The position numbers were made by a program, and so were the translations under genes. Shown piece after piece: positions 42,030 to 50,967 of a stretch of 63,588 nucleotides of DNA. Origin of the DNA: Psychromonas sp. MB-3u-54 (GTDB lineage: Bacteria; Pseudomonadota; Gammaproteobacteria; Enterobacterales; Psychromonadaceae); the NCBI RefSeq assembly GCF_002836415.1, contig NZ_PJBP01000175.1:1-63588 (forward strand). The letters are read 5' to 3'. Positions within the stretch are counted from its first letter, which is position 1. Every line of letters begins with the position of its first letter. The notes beneath the pieces were generated by a model, which was given only the letters and a program-made list of their open reading frames with translations, searched no databases and had not been told where the DNA came from.

Positions 42030-42517
42030 TATTGCTCACCCCGCCAATTGGTTTGATAAGTAACATCACCATCCGGCCCCCAACTCCAGGTAATACCTTC
42101 ATAGGCTAATGTTACATTTTCCATAAAACGTAAGTATTCTGACTCAGACTTTTCTAATGCAGGCGTCCAGGGAGAGATTGATATAATATGCGCATTTACT
42201 AATTCAACACGGTAATAAACAAGCTCTTCACCTTGTGCCGTATATCGAAACCATTCGAATTCAACTTTATTTAATCGTTCTTTTTCAACCAATGCGCGAT
42301 ATAGCTTTGGAGTACTTTTATCAACCTCTTTTAATAATACAATCGGCTGATGAATAACCGGACCATTTCCCATACCTGACTGCGCATTAGTGGGTAATTT
42401 AATTTCATGTTTAAATGAAAAAAGATCAATACTCGTTTCTCGGTTTTTTCTAATTGAAGAGCCTTCAATAATTCCCTGAACATCACCTTCAATTTTCATA
42501 TAACCAGAAAATTCCAT
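42029..42517 (-). CDS. hcp: Second Hcp tube protein
   Basis: Hcp-family tube subunit, 162 residues. SGYMKIEGDVQGIIEGSS, IDLFSFKHEIKLP, HQPIVLLKEVDKSTPKLYRALV, YYRVELVNAHIISISPW and the C-terminal FMENVTLAYEGITWSWG fit the beta-barrel ring fold. It differs strongly from the Hcp encoded at 50416-50934. It lies between the tssB-tssC fusion gene and tssE, overlapping both by one base, which suggests this Hcp is matched with the fusion protein. Confidence 0.92.
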   Translation of the reverse strand: MEFSGYMKIEGDVQGIIEGSSIRKNRETSIDLFSFKHEIKLPTNAQSGMGNGPVIHQPIVLLKEVDKSTPKLYRALVEKERLNKVEFEWFRYTAQGEELVYYRVELVNAHIISISPWTPALEKSESEYLRFMENVTLAYEGITWSWGPDGDVTYQTNWRGEQ

Positions 42518-44211
42518 TAGCTGACCTCTTCATTCATAAAAATAAGCGTATTAATGGCGATGGTACTGCCTAAGTATTTCATGTGCGGGCTTAGCGCTAC
42601 TTCAATCTCAAACCATCCTATATTATTTGTTTCAACGACTAGGACTTTTGCATCTTTTAACGGTCTTTGTGCACGTAATGATTTAGAAGGAGCTTCAACA
42701 TCGGAAACAAACTGTCTGATCCAGCGATTTAAAATATGAGATAACTCGGTTGAATTGGTCGTCGCACCGACACTTTCTCTGAAGATGATTTTTAAACAAT
42801 GAATAATGCGCATAACAATAAATAAATACTGCAATTGGGCACTGGCAATGGTGTCAATGTTTTGGGTTTGGTAATTAATTTTTATATTGCCCCAACGAAC
42901 AGAATTTGCTGACTCAAAGAGTAATATATTGTGATAAGCCCTTGTACAGACAGGATTAAAGCCTAACTTTATTAACTCGGCTTCTTTCTCTTCAGAAAAA
43001 GCAATTTCAATGGGCAGGTTAGATGACTTATTTAACACCGCCGACAAATCTAATCGGCCACCTTCCATACCCGAAATAAAAGTACAAAAACCACTTTCTT
43101 GAAAGCTTTTAAGCAAATTATCAACAAATCCAAAACTTGCATTACCCCATAAGCAGTCTTCGTGACTATCACCTATGTTTTCTTGAAACCAACTTAGTGC
43201 CAGATCACCTTTATCATAGGCATTCCTAAATAATAACCTCGGCATTGTTAAAGCAAGAAAACTGGCTTCTTCTGTTGATATAAAATTGCGCCATTTTATA
43301 TATCGGTGTCCAGCATGAATTTCAGAAATATAATCTGAATCCTGCAATGTATTGAAGTCATTAACATCAAACATGGCCGCATTTGCGCCCGTGACAACAG
43401 GTAGATGCGCTTTGCTGCACACCTCAGTAATGGCTTTAAGCAAAGTAAGATCTGAACCCACGCCGGAAAAATAATCATCAATTAATAAAGCACCATAGGG
43501 AACCGCGCCATATTGACCAATACTATCAACGTAAACCTGCTGATATAAATTTGAATCGAGTAAGTCAGCATTAGTGAAAAGATCATCCCAAAGTAACTGC
43601 TTAGTTGCAGAGGCACATTCAATAATCAAAGACTGACTGCTTTCTGCTGTTTTGCATAGCCAATAGATACCGCGCCAAGATGCCTCAAGCAGTTGCCAAT
43701 CAGCTTGATGCAAAATTTGGTTTAATATTCGAGATAGAATTAACTCTAATTCACAAACAATTAATTCAAGTTCATACCTTTTAACTGACTCTTTTTCAAA
43801 CTCTGCTATTTTTACGTGCTGAAGCTCAAAGGGAGCGGTACTAAAAGTCGTTCCATCTTGCTGAAGTTGTCGATGTATGGCATTGATAATTTGTGAAACT
43901 TCCCGTAAAGAAGGTTCTTTTTTGATGATTGCCGTCGGTGAAAAATCTGAGTAGCAATCAATAGTATAACTTAGGGTTATTATTTGCTTATTCACATTCA
44001 GTAATTGGCACAGTCCAGAGTTAACTATATCTATATCAACAGTCGGTGAAAACTCTTTGATTACAGTATCAAAATTACGGATGTTAATTTCAGTTGGTTC
44101 GAGCAACTGCTCAATAGCATTACGGCCACTAAGCGGAGCAAGGATTAATGTTTTAAAGGGAACAGTACCTCCCTGCTTCGGCAAAAATGAAATGTGTTTG
44201 ACATCAAGCAT
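42517..44211 (-). CDS. TssB-TssC fusion paralogue
   Basis: Protein of 564 residues. Residues about 15-115 align with the TssB of this cluster (VPFKTLILAPLSGR, INIRNFDTVIKEF, ITLSYTIDCYSDFSPTAIIK). Residues 150-560 align with TssC (WQLLEASWRGIYWLC, VYVDSIGQYGAVPYGALLIDDYF, YIKWRNFISTEEASFLALTMPRLL, LSHILNRWIRQFVSD, SLRAQRPLKDAKV). TssC-like paralogues such as ImpD/TssC40 are known in rhizobial clusters. Here the TssB-like part is plainly joined to it, which would give one-chain sheath subunits. It may form a short sheath segment or act at the baseplate. It lies three bases before tssM is encountered on the left-to-right map and overlaps the second hcp by one base. Confidence 0.85.
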   Translation of the reverse strand: MLDVKHISFLPKQGGTVPFKTLILAPLSGRNAIEQLLEPTEINIRNFDTVIKEFSPTVDIDIVNSGLCQLLNVNKQIITLSYTIDCYSDFSPTAIIKKEPSLREVSQIINAIHRQLQQDGTTFSTAPFELQHVKIAEFEKESVKRYELELIVCELELILSRILNQILHQADWQLLEASWRGIYWLCKTAESSQSLIIECASATKQLLWDDLFTNADLLDSNLYQQVYVDSIGQYGAVPYGALLIDDYFSGVGSDLTLLKAITEVCSKAHLPVVTGANAAMFDVNDFNTLQDSDYISEIHAGHRYIKWRNFISTEEASFLALTMPRLLFRNAYDKGDLALSWFQENIGDSHEDCLWGNASFGFVDNLLKSFQESGFCTFISGMEGGRLDLSAVLNKSSNLPIEIAFSEEKEAELIKLGFNPVCTRAYHNILLFESANSVRWGNIKINYQTQNIDTIASAQLQYLFIVMRIIHCLKIIFRESVGATTNSTELSHILNRWIRQFVSDVEAPSKSLRAQRPLKDAKVLVVETNNIGWFEIEVALSPHMKYLGSTIAINTLIFMNEEVS

Positions 44212-44214
44212 ACT

Positions 44215-47200
44215 TTACATCCAACATTGCGCGATTGATTCAGGTGGTTTAGGTGGTTTGATAGATAATGCTTGTCTTAATCTATCGGCACCTTTGATAT
44301 CTAATTTAACGTCAAAGTATTCAATTCTATAACTGTTTAATTCATAAAAATAGGCAGGAAACTCTTCCAATTCAAAGCGTTTAACGCCGTATTTAAAATC
44401 ATTTAAGAAATTGAATACAGCATCTTCACCACTGTAAACTTTCTCAAGTATCTTGTTACCCACTTTGAACTTTAAGCTAACAGAACGACATGTTTCATCC
44501 CATCTAAAAAGCTTATTGACGATATAGTTCTTATTTACTAGCGTTTGTGTTTCTGACTCACAAATCAGATTAATATCTGTTTTTGATACATATAATAGTG
44601 AGTTTGCATTTGTATCTGTTGGTTTTGCAGTCATCAATAAATCAAAGGATTCAAACTTCTGACGGTTTTTTAAGTCTTTAGCTCGGATTAAGTAATCTAA
44701 TAAATCCGGTGACAAAGGAATTTTTTTCTCTGCCACTTTTTTGAAGCTATAACCTCCCCCGCGCTTATTTTGAATAAAGGGCTGTAATGTATTATCAAAA
44801 AATGACCATAAAACACCTGATTCACCATAAGCAAACTCATCCAGCTTATAATCCGGTACCCCTTCTAATTCATAAAGAAAATCTTCTTCCCATGATTTTT
44901 CAAGCAAACAGGCGCTTTCTTCAAGCATAAAGTTTTCTAGCACTAAAATAGAGCCAATATACATATTCCAAAATGATTCCGTAGAATTACCCGCTTTACC
45001 TATTAACCCTTGCAGGTTCATAATATTAAGCTTCGCATTGGCTAAAACAGTGCCTTCGTCTATCGGGTTATTTTCAAACTCAAAAAACGCGCGAATGCTT
45101 TTTTGTGACTCTTTTTGCTGTTCAATATTGAATACTAAATCGGCAATGAGTCCTTTATATTCATCCAGGCTTTTACCGGCGGCTTGTAAATTTAACTCTC
45201 TTTCAGATGCTCCCGGACCGGAACCACTCGCTTTATCCAATTTTTTCTTGGTTTTTAACGCCTTTTTCCCGGAACCTGAAATGGCCTTACCTACTGGACC
45301 TAATGAGCCAACCACCTTTAAAGCTAACTTGGTAAATACTTTATTCTTTTTAGGATTAGATTGGGCGACGTCTTCACCCAGGGCTAACATATCTTGGTAA
45401 TAAAGGGAGAAATCAAACCAATCAGGCTTCTCCTCTAAAGTATTAAAAGGTGTTAATTGGTAATCAGCATCATTTAATAATTTGAAAAAAATATTTCGCC
45501 CGGTGGTTAAATTATTGATCACATTTAACCATTCTGTTCGGCTACTCAGTGTCTCCGTTCCAGTATGGAAATTTTTTAAGAAAGCCCCCCATTTTGCGAC
45601 ATAATTATGTTGATACTGCTGTTGAAATACAGGTAAAAACTTTAACAAAAATGGGTGTTCCTCCCCCAGAGCATATAAAATTTGCTCTGAAAAATCATCA
45701 ATAATGGTTTTACCTGCCAGCGTATATGCACCTTCAATTGAAACAGGTGATTGGATATGTTTAGAACCTTGCCAGTAGTCTTTAAGCTGTACCGAATCAA
45801 CTTTTCCGTTGTGATTAACCCAATCAATTAACCAGTCCATGGTTCCATTTGAAGATAATAATAAGGTAGAAATATCATTACGATACTTTACTATTTGCTG
45901 CTGCCAGTTTTTGAGATAGCTTGCATCATTTGCATCTTTTCTCATAAATAAGCTTTTAATATATAAACTGTTTAATCCATCAATCATATCAGGTGACATA
46001 TTATCAATATATGCGCTATCAAAAGGCTGGGGTAATTCCGTTAAATCTGTTAATGAAGCCCCTTGACTTGCTGCATTTAGCACATTTATTCTGCGCATTA
46101 ATATTGTCAAATAATCAACTTTACCATCGATATTTTTATTCGATAATTGTCTGATATTATCTTGAAAGTGCTTATCTACCGGAGATATTAAAATATCCTG
46201 AATATCATTCGCCAGTTCAGCTTTTAACATAGGTATATTAAAAACACTCTTTGAAAGGGGTAGCCAATAACTTATATTAACATCATTTAGTTTAGTGATT
46301 AATTGATATCTATTTTCAAGATTTTCTCTCACTTTTACCTGATCTTCAGATTTTGAAAGTTGCGATTGGTAATTTTTATATATTTGCTCAATATTATTCT
46401 TATCGGCGTTATACAGAACCCCCAACAGAACAACCAGCACTGTTGCTGCAGATAAATAAGTCAGTGTGCGTTTGTTTTTTTCAATATCACTCACAGTATT
46501 TTTATTCACTGAAATTGCAGGCAACCAGCACAGGGCAGATTGCTCTAACAGATCATCAACAAAGACCGCTTTATTCTCTTCGCTCATAACCAGAAACAGA
46601 CCTGAACAAATCGGTTTACCTTGAAAGCTATTGCTTGAAAATAAACGCGAGCAGAATAATTCGACAGAGTCTTCAATATCTTTGATTTTATGAGGTAAAT
46701 TGGCAACGGTTTGATCGAACCCCTGATTAACAATGTAATCTAAAGATCCTTGTTTAAAAATAGTCTGGATTTTCGAAAAACAGCTTTGAACAACGTTTTT
46801 TACCGGCTCTTGCTGTTGGTTAATAATGCCTAATGTTTGCGTTTTCCAATCATTACTCAGTTGTGCTAACCAGTCATCAACTCCTTTGCGCTCTTCTAAT
46901 CCAAGAAGTGTGATATTCAAAGGAATTTCTACACCACAATACTCTTTAATTTCTTCATATTTTTTTCGAAGTTGATCTGCAATCTGGTTTCTAGTGGCAG
47001 GATCAGCTAAATCAGCAACATGAATCGAGATTAATAATCCATCTAAGGATTTTGATTTTTCGCTTGATGCTAAACCATGCAGTAACTGCAGCCATTCATT
47101 ATTAGCGGCAGAATCAGCATTTTTAATTAAATACGAGTCAACATCCAGAATCACAAGATGATTAAGAACAATCCATTGAATATATTTATATTCGCTGAAA

Positions 47201-47637
47201 ATTGGATCGGCTATTTGAGGTCTGTTTACTGTTTCACTGTGTAACCAGTCTGCATGTTTATTATCCATTTTAATATGCATAACAAAATCCGCTTCTTGCT
47301 GATTTTCATCGGCACTGACATTACGGTTAATTCTATTTAGGACTCGTTTGATATGCTTATCAATGGACTTCGGAAATAAGAATTGAAAAAATGATAATTT
47401 TGTTTTCTCATTGGTTGACGCATCAATATTAATTAATTTTTCAACTCGTTGTTTTGCTTGCCAGCGCTTATAAAGATAGATACAAAATTTAATACCATAC
47501 CAGGCGATGAAAATAGCGAAGAAAACTTGTATGCCTTCAACTTCAGTGGCGCCTAATAATAAAGATCCAGCTACACAAACGCCAAAGAGGACTAACCAAA
47601 TAAAAACGACGAGTAAAAATTTAAGGAATTTTTTCAT
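44215..47637 (-). CDS. tssM: T6SS membrane-complex protein TssM (IcmF)
   Basis: Inner-membrane core protein, 1140 residues. Two N-terminal helices (about 6-27 and 33-52) precede the cytosolic domain, and a third membrane helix (TLTYLSAATVLVVLLGVLY) lies about 390-410. The large periplasmic part follows and binds TssJ. The cytosolic part lacks the Walker A (GxxGxGK) found in many IcmF proteins, and the usual DTAG position reads LDVDS. ATP hydrolysis here is therefore unlikely. It is preceded by tssL with a 14-base gap. Confidence 0.93.
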   Translation of the reverse strand: MKKFLKFLLVVFIWLVLFGVCVAGSLLLGATEVEGIQVFFAIFIAWYGIKFCIYLYKRWQAKQRVEKLINIDASTNEKTKLSFFQFLFPKSIDKHIKRVLNRINRNVSADENQQEADFVMHIKMDNKHADWLHSETVNRPQIADPIFSEYKYIQWIVLNHLVILDVDSYLIKNADSAANNEWLQLLHGLASSEKSKSLDGLLISIHVADLADPATRNQIADQLRKKYEEIKEYCGVEIPLNITLLGLEERKGVDDWLAQLSNDWKTQTLGIINQQQEPVKNVVQSCFSKIQTIFKQGSLDYIVNQGFDQTVANLPHKIKDIEDSVELFCSRLFSSNSFQGKPICSGLFLVMSEENKAVFVDDLLEQSALCWLPAISVNKNTVSDIEKNKRTLTYLSAATVLVVLLGVLYNADKNNIEQIYKNYQSQLSKSEDQVKVRENLENRYQLITKLNDVNISYWLPLSKSVFNIPMLKAELANDIQDILISPVDKHFQDNIRQLSNKNIDGKVDYLTILMRRINVLNAASQGASLTDLTELPQPFDSAYIDNMSPDMIDGLNSLYIKSLFMRKDANDASYLKNWQQQIVKYRNDISTLLLSSNGTMDWLIDWVNHNGKVDSVQLKDYWQGSKHIQSPVSIEGAYTLAGKTIIDDFSEQILYALGEEHPFLLKFLPVFQQQYQHNYVAKWGAFLKNFHTGTETLSSRTEWLNVINNLTTGRNIFFKLLNDADYQLTPFNTLEEKPDWFDFSLYYQDMLALGEDVAQSNPKKNKVFTKLALKVVGSLGPVGKAISGSGKKALKTKKKLDKASGSGPGASERELNLQAAGKSLDEYKGLIADLVFNIEQQKESQKSIRAFFEFENNPIDEGTVLANAKLNIMNLQGLIGKAGNSTESFWNMYIGSILVLENFMLEESACLLEKSWEEDFLYELEGVPDYKLDEFAYGESGVLWSFFDNTLQPFIQNKRGGGYSFKKVAEKKIPLSPDLLDYLIRAKDLKNRQKFESFDLLMTAKPTDTNANSLLYVSKTDINLICESETQTLVNKNYIVNKLFRWDETCRSVSLKFKVGNKILEKVYSGEDAVFNFLNDFKYGVKRFELEEFPAYFYELNSYRIEYFDVKLDIKGADRLRQALSIKPPKPPESIAQCWM

Positions 47638-47651
47638 TATTAGAATACCAC

Positions 47652-48299
47652 TTATATCTGGCTTAAAATTTGGGAAACACTATCAAGAATATTGCTTCTC
47701 AAGAAAAAATACGACAAGAGAAGAACACCTATTGGACCGAATGTAGTGAGCAACTCTTTTTGTTTTTTTCTATTAGCGTTACTTATTTCATGAGAGCGAC
47801 GGATGGGAACCTGTGGCGAAAATAAGTTTATTTTTATATCTTTTGATAAAAGAGCATAATTTGCTTGAATAATTTCTTGTTTAACACTTTCTTCTCCACT
47901 CTCAAAATAACAACCGGAAAAGCCTTGAACTAATGAGTAAAGAAAAACTTCCCTTACATCTTGGTCTTTAAGGTCGTTTTCATTTAACGTATCAAGGATT
48001 TCATAAAACTCGGTACCTGCTTTATGTGTATCAAAATACTTTTTTTGTAATGGGGATTTCGCCCATCCATTTTTATGCTTCCACTCTGAATCTAAAATAA
48101 TTTCATCGACCAGTGCACAAACTGAAAATAGAGCATGTTGATTCTGCTCTTTTGAATAACCAGAACACTTAACATTAGATAATAATGTTTTAAATTGTTG
48201 CTCGAGATCGATTAATGTCATCTCTGAATCATCAGATATGTTTTGAGGTAAATTTTTAATTACTTGAAAAACAGGAATAAATTTATCTATTAGTTTCAT
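47652..48299 (-). CDS. tssL: T6SS membrane-complex protein TssL (DotU)
   Basis: C-tail-anchored inner-membrane protein, 215 residues. The cytosolic helical domain has CALVDEIILDSEWKHKNGWAKSPLQKKYFDTHKAGTEFYEIL, the DotU hallmark. A single C-terminal membrane helix (TTFGPIGVLLLSYFFLRSNIL) ends the protein. There is no peptidoglycan-binding extension. It is encoded three bases after tssK and just before tssM, the usual trio. Confidence 0.95.
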   Translation of the reverse strand: MKLIDKFIPVFQVIKNLPQNISDDSEMTLIDLEQQFKTLLSNVKCSGYSKEQNQHALFSVCALVDEIILDSEWKHKNGWAKSPLQKKYFDTHKAGTEFYEILDTLNENDLKDQDVREVFLYSLVQGFSGCYFESGEESVKQEIIQANYALLSKDIKINLFSPQVPIRRSHEISNANRKKQKELLTTFGPIGVLLLSYFFLRSNILDSVSQILSQI

Positions 48300-48302
48300 A
48301 AC

Positions 48303-49667
48303 TTATCCTTGAACAGCGATCAAATCAATAACAACATCTTCTATATAGTCACTCCAAATAACACCAATTCGGCTTAACTCTATTACTTTCTGCCATTGGA
48401 AGGACTGCCTATCAAGATCAAAATAATAGCTGTTAGGTACAGTAGCAACACCTTGGGGTTTTTTATCTAAATACGACAATTGAACACCCGGAAGTGCTCT
48501 TTTCAAGTAAACATCAACTTGTCCATCGGCCCCCACTTTTAGAAAATTAAGAATATTATCTAAATGATCAATTAGGTTTTCTTTTGTTCTAATTCTTAGA
48601 TAAATCCGGTAACCAGGATCTAAGAATTCACGCGATAGTTGGGCTACAAATTTTGAATCACCCTGATAAATTAAATTAACTAATAGCTCAGGCTGAACGG
48701 TCAATTCGTTTAATAATTTAGTTGTCAGATTATTCACTTTAGAAAAACAATCGCTTAAATTATTTTGATTAAACGGGATAACGGCATGATTATCATTAAG
48801 GGTTTCACCAATAACTGAAACTTCTGTCGAAAACATGCTCAATTGTGAGATTAATTGTCGATAAGCCAGATAAATATCAGAGACTTGTGTTGATGGATTT
48901 TCTTCAAATTGGATAAATGTAGCAATCTTATTGCTAATGGACATCATCGCTAAACCGACAGATAAGTTATTTGAGCTATTTACAAGTCCGGATTCAAAAG
49001 AGGTTATATTTTGAAGTTGTTCAAATCGTCCGATTAAACTTTGTTTAGTTGATTTGACTAAATTTTTAAGTACTTCAGAAGCGCTTAATAATATTATTTT
49101 AGGAATAAAGGTTTCTGAAAGCCCGAATTGATCAACAGATAAAAATATTTCAGCTACCTTAAGAAGAGATAAGCCGGAGGTACTTTTCAAACTATAACTT
49201 GCGACTAAATTACAATTAAAATCTAACATTGATAATGTTGCTTGTTCATTATTATCAAAGATATCTTTTTTATTGATATCAGCAGCAAGCTTAAAGCGAG
49301 CATTGGGTGATGAATTTGAAACTAAATTATTTTGCTCTGCAGAAATGGGTGCTAAAGCAATAAATATATCTATATTATCGCTGTTATCAAACTTATCTTT
49401 TTCTAATCTTAATGGTGGAATTTGACAATTTCCAGGGTATATAATTAAAGTGCCGTCCTCTAATATGCATTCCAACTTTTCAATGACTAATAAGCCTGTT
49501 TTCAAAGCAGTCTGATCAATTTTTAATTCAGAAATACCTGATTCTGCACCCCCTCTAACCTTAGAATACAGATTAGACATGCTGGACGTATATCTGTCCA
49601 CCTGTTGAAAATGCTGAGGTTTTAAAAATAACCCCTGATTCCAATATATCGACTTCATTGAATCCAT
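48303..49667 (-). CDS. tssK: T6SS baseplate-membrane linker TssK
   Basis: Protein of 454 residues connecting the baseplate to the TssJLM complex. The N-terminal IYWNQGLFLKPQHFQQVDRYTSS motif is diagnostic. Later blocks include LPPLRLEKDKF-like IPPLRLEKDKFD, LIYQGDSKFVAQLSREFLDPGYRIYLRIRTK and YYFDLDRQSFQWQKVI. Its fold is related to phage receptor-binding proteins. It sits between tssJ and tssL. Confidence 0.95.
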   Translation of the reverse strand: MDSMKSIYWNQGLFLKPQHFQQVDRYTSSMSNLYSKVRGGAESGISELKIDQTALKTGLLVIEKLECILEDGTLIIYPGNCQIPPLRLEKDKFDNSDNIDIFIALAPISAEQNNLVSNSSPNARFKLAADINKKDIFDNNEQATLSMLDFNCNLVASYSLKSTSGLSLLKVAEIFLSVDQFGLSETFIPKIILLSASEVLKNLVKSTKQSLIGRFEQLQNITSFESGLVNSSNNLSVGLAMMSISNKIATFIQFEENPSTQVSDIYLAYRQLISQLSMFSTEVSVIGETLNDNHAVIPFNQNNLSDCFSKVNNLTTKLLNELTVQPELLVNLIYQGDSKFVAQLSREFLDPGYRIYLRIRTKENLIDHLDNILNFLKVGADGQVDVYLKRALPGVQLSYLDKKPQGVATVPNSYYFDLDRQSFQWQKVIELSRIGVIWSDYIEDVVIDLIAVQG

Positions 49668-49682
49668 TATTCAATCTCCAAA

Positions 49683-50405
49683 TTATTTAGCTGTCGCGGT
49701 GAACTTTGTAATACTGTTTTCACCAAAGTTAATATTAAGCTTAATATTTGAGGGTCTGACAATATCGGGTTGAGGCTCTTGTTCTACAAAATAGCCAAGG
49801 GTTATCTGGTCAAAAGTAGTCCACTCGGCATCGATCGGCTTTTGTAAGGTAGTATTAACAGAAATAGGAATAACACGTACCGCTTGCCGTCTATCCAGAT
49901 CAGCAAACCCCGCAATAACAGCAATATATTTAGCATTTTCTTGACGGGCTAGCCTGAACATAACATTTTGCCTTGGTCCCAAAACAAATGATTCACTAAA
50001 TACAGCGTTAGGTATCATTTCAGTTGCTTGCGTTAACGCAGCGGCAATTCCTTCTTTCGTCTGAAAAAGCGTATTGATGCCAGTAACTTCAGATAACTGA
50101 ACAACTTTGACTATTAATGTGTGAGACCGTTGTCCAAATATATTTAATTCTGGACTGGCAACGAAATTGACTTGAATGCCATCTTTATCATATGTCCAAG
50201 TCACAAGTTCATTACTGGGATGATTTTCATCCCAGTTTTGCCAAGATCCGGCGCTATCAGACCAATAATCAAGATTATCTTTTTCCTGTACTTTCACCTG
50301 ACTATTAGGCAATAAACTACTAGGCAATAAACTACAGCCACTCAGCAATATAGATATGCAAGTGATGCGTATCCATATTGATGAGTTAGAAATGAAATTA
50401 TTCAT
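49683..50405 (-). CDS. tssJ: T6SS outer-membrane lipoprotein TssJ
   Basis: Outer-membrane lipoprotein, 240 residues. The signal peptide ends in lipobox LSGC (Cys24). The mature domain (NIFGQRSHTLIVKVVQLSEV, NAVFSESFVLGPRQNVMF, NAKYIAVIAGFADLDRRQAVRVIPI) is the transthyretin-like TssJ fold that binds the TssM periplasmic end. A C-terminal extension past about 190 makes it longer than usual. Just after the lipid Cys the segment SLLPSSLLPN comes from a 15-base tandem duplication. Confidence 0.92.
   Translation of the reverse strand: MNNFISNSSIWIRITCISILLSGCSLLPSSLLPNSQVKVQEKDNLDYWSDSAGSWQNWDENHPSNELVTWTYDKDGIQVNFVASPELNIFGQRSHTLIVKVVQLSEVTGINTLFQTKEGIAAALTQATEMIPNAVFSESFVLGPRQNVMFRLARQENAKYIAVIAGFADLDRRQAVRVIPISVNTTLQKPIDAEWTTFDQITLGYFVEQEPQPDIVRPSNIKLNINFGENSITKFTATAK
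50306..50335. repeat. 15-bp tandem duplication in tssJ
   Basis: TAGGCAATAAACTAC occurs twice in a row, giving a five-residue in-frame repeat (SLLPS, SLLPN) in the linker behind the lipidated cysteine. Confidence 0.9.
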
Positions 50406-50415
50406 ACTTTATAAC

Positions 50416-50934
50416 CTAACCGCCTTCCCCGGACCAATCATCAATCGCAGTTGTTCCACAAACCACATGATCTGCTTGAATTTGCCCATAAGTAAACCTG
50501 ACCTTTTCATAGGGCATTAAACCGTCATTTGCCTCATCTAAAATATTAGGCGATATTGTATTAATACTTACAATTTTAGCGCGCTGCAAAGTGATGTTGT
50601 AATACTCTACGGGTTCACCTGCACTGGTTTCATCCGGGGTTCTAAAAAATCTTAAAATGACTTCCAGTTCGGATGGAGAAGTCACCGTATTCAGTAATAA
50701 AGGGGAGCTTTTATCTATAAATTTACTGACTTCCAGATACTCATGTTTCCTTGTTCCGGTCACCTGTCCCGTTAATGAATTGGTTGGTACACTTACTTTA
50801 TGATCGTAAGCTAGAATTAACGATTCTTCTTCATGATCGGCCTTAAAGAATGAACCGATACTTTCTTTTGAACAAGATTCTTCAGTTAAACACCCATCAG
50901 GGTCATTAATAGACATATAAATTTCAGTTGGCAT
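50416..50934 (-). CDS. hcp: First Hcp tube protein
   Basis: Hcp-family tube subunit, 172 residues. EIYMSINDPDGCLTEES, FFKADHEEESLILAYDHKVSVP, RKHEYLEVSKFIDKSSPLLLNTV, VEYYNITLQRAKIVSINTISP and EKVRFTYGQI fit the Hcp barrel. It is encoded after tssC and before tssJ and is probably the main inner-tube protein paired with the normal TssB-TssC sheath. Three cysteines are present in the first and last parts, unusual for Hcp. Confidence 0.92.
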   Translation of the reverse strand: MPTEIYMSINDPDGCLTEESCSKESIGSFFKADHEEESLILAYDHKVSVPTNSLTGQVTGTRKHEYLEVSKFIDKSSPLLLNTVTSPSELEVILRFFRTPDETSAGEPVEYYNITLQRAKIVSINTISPNILDEANDGLMPYEKVRFTYGQIQADHVVCGTTAIDDWSGEGG

Positions 50935-50967
50935 AATTATTCCTTTATTTTTTTAAGTCGCACAAAA

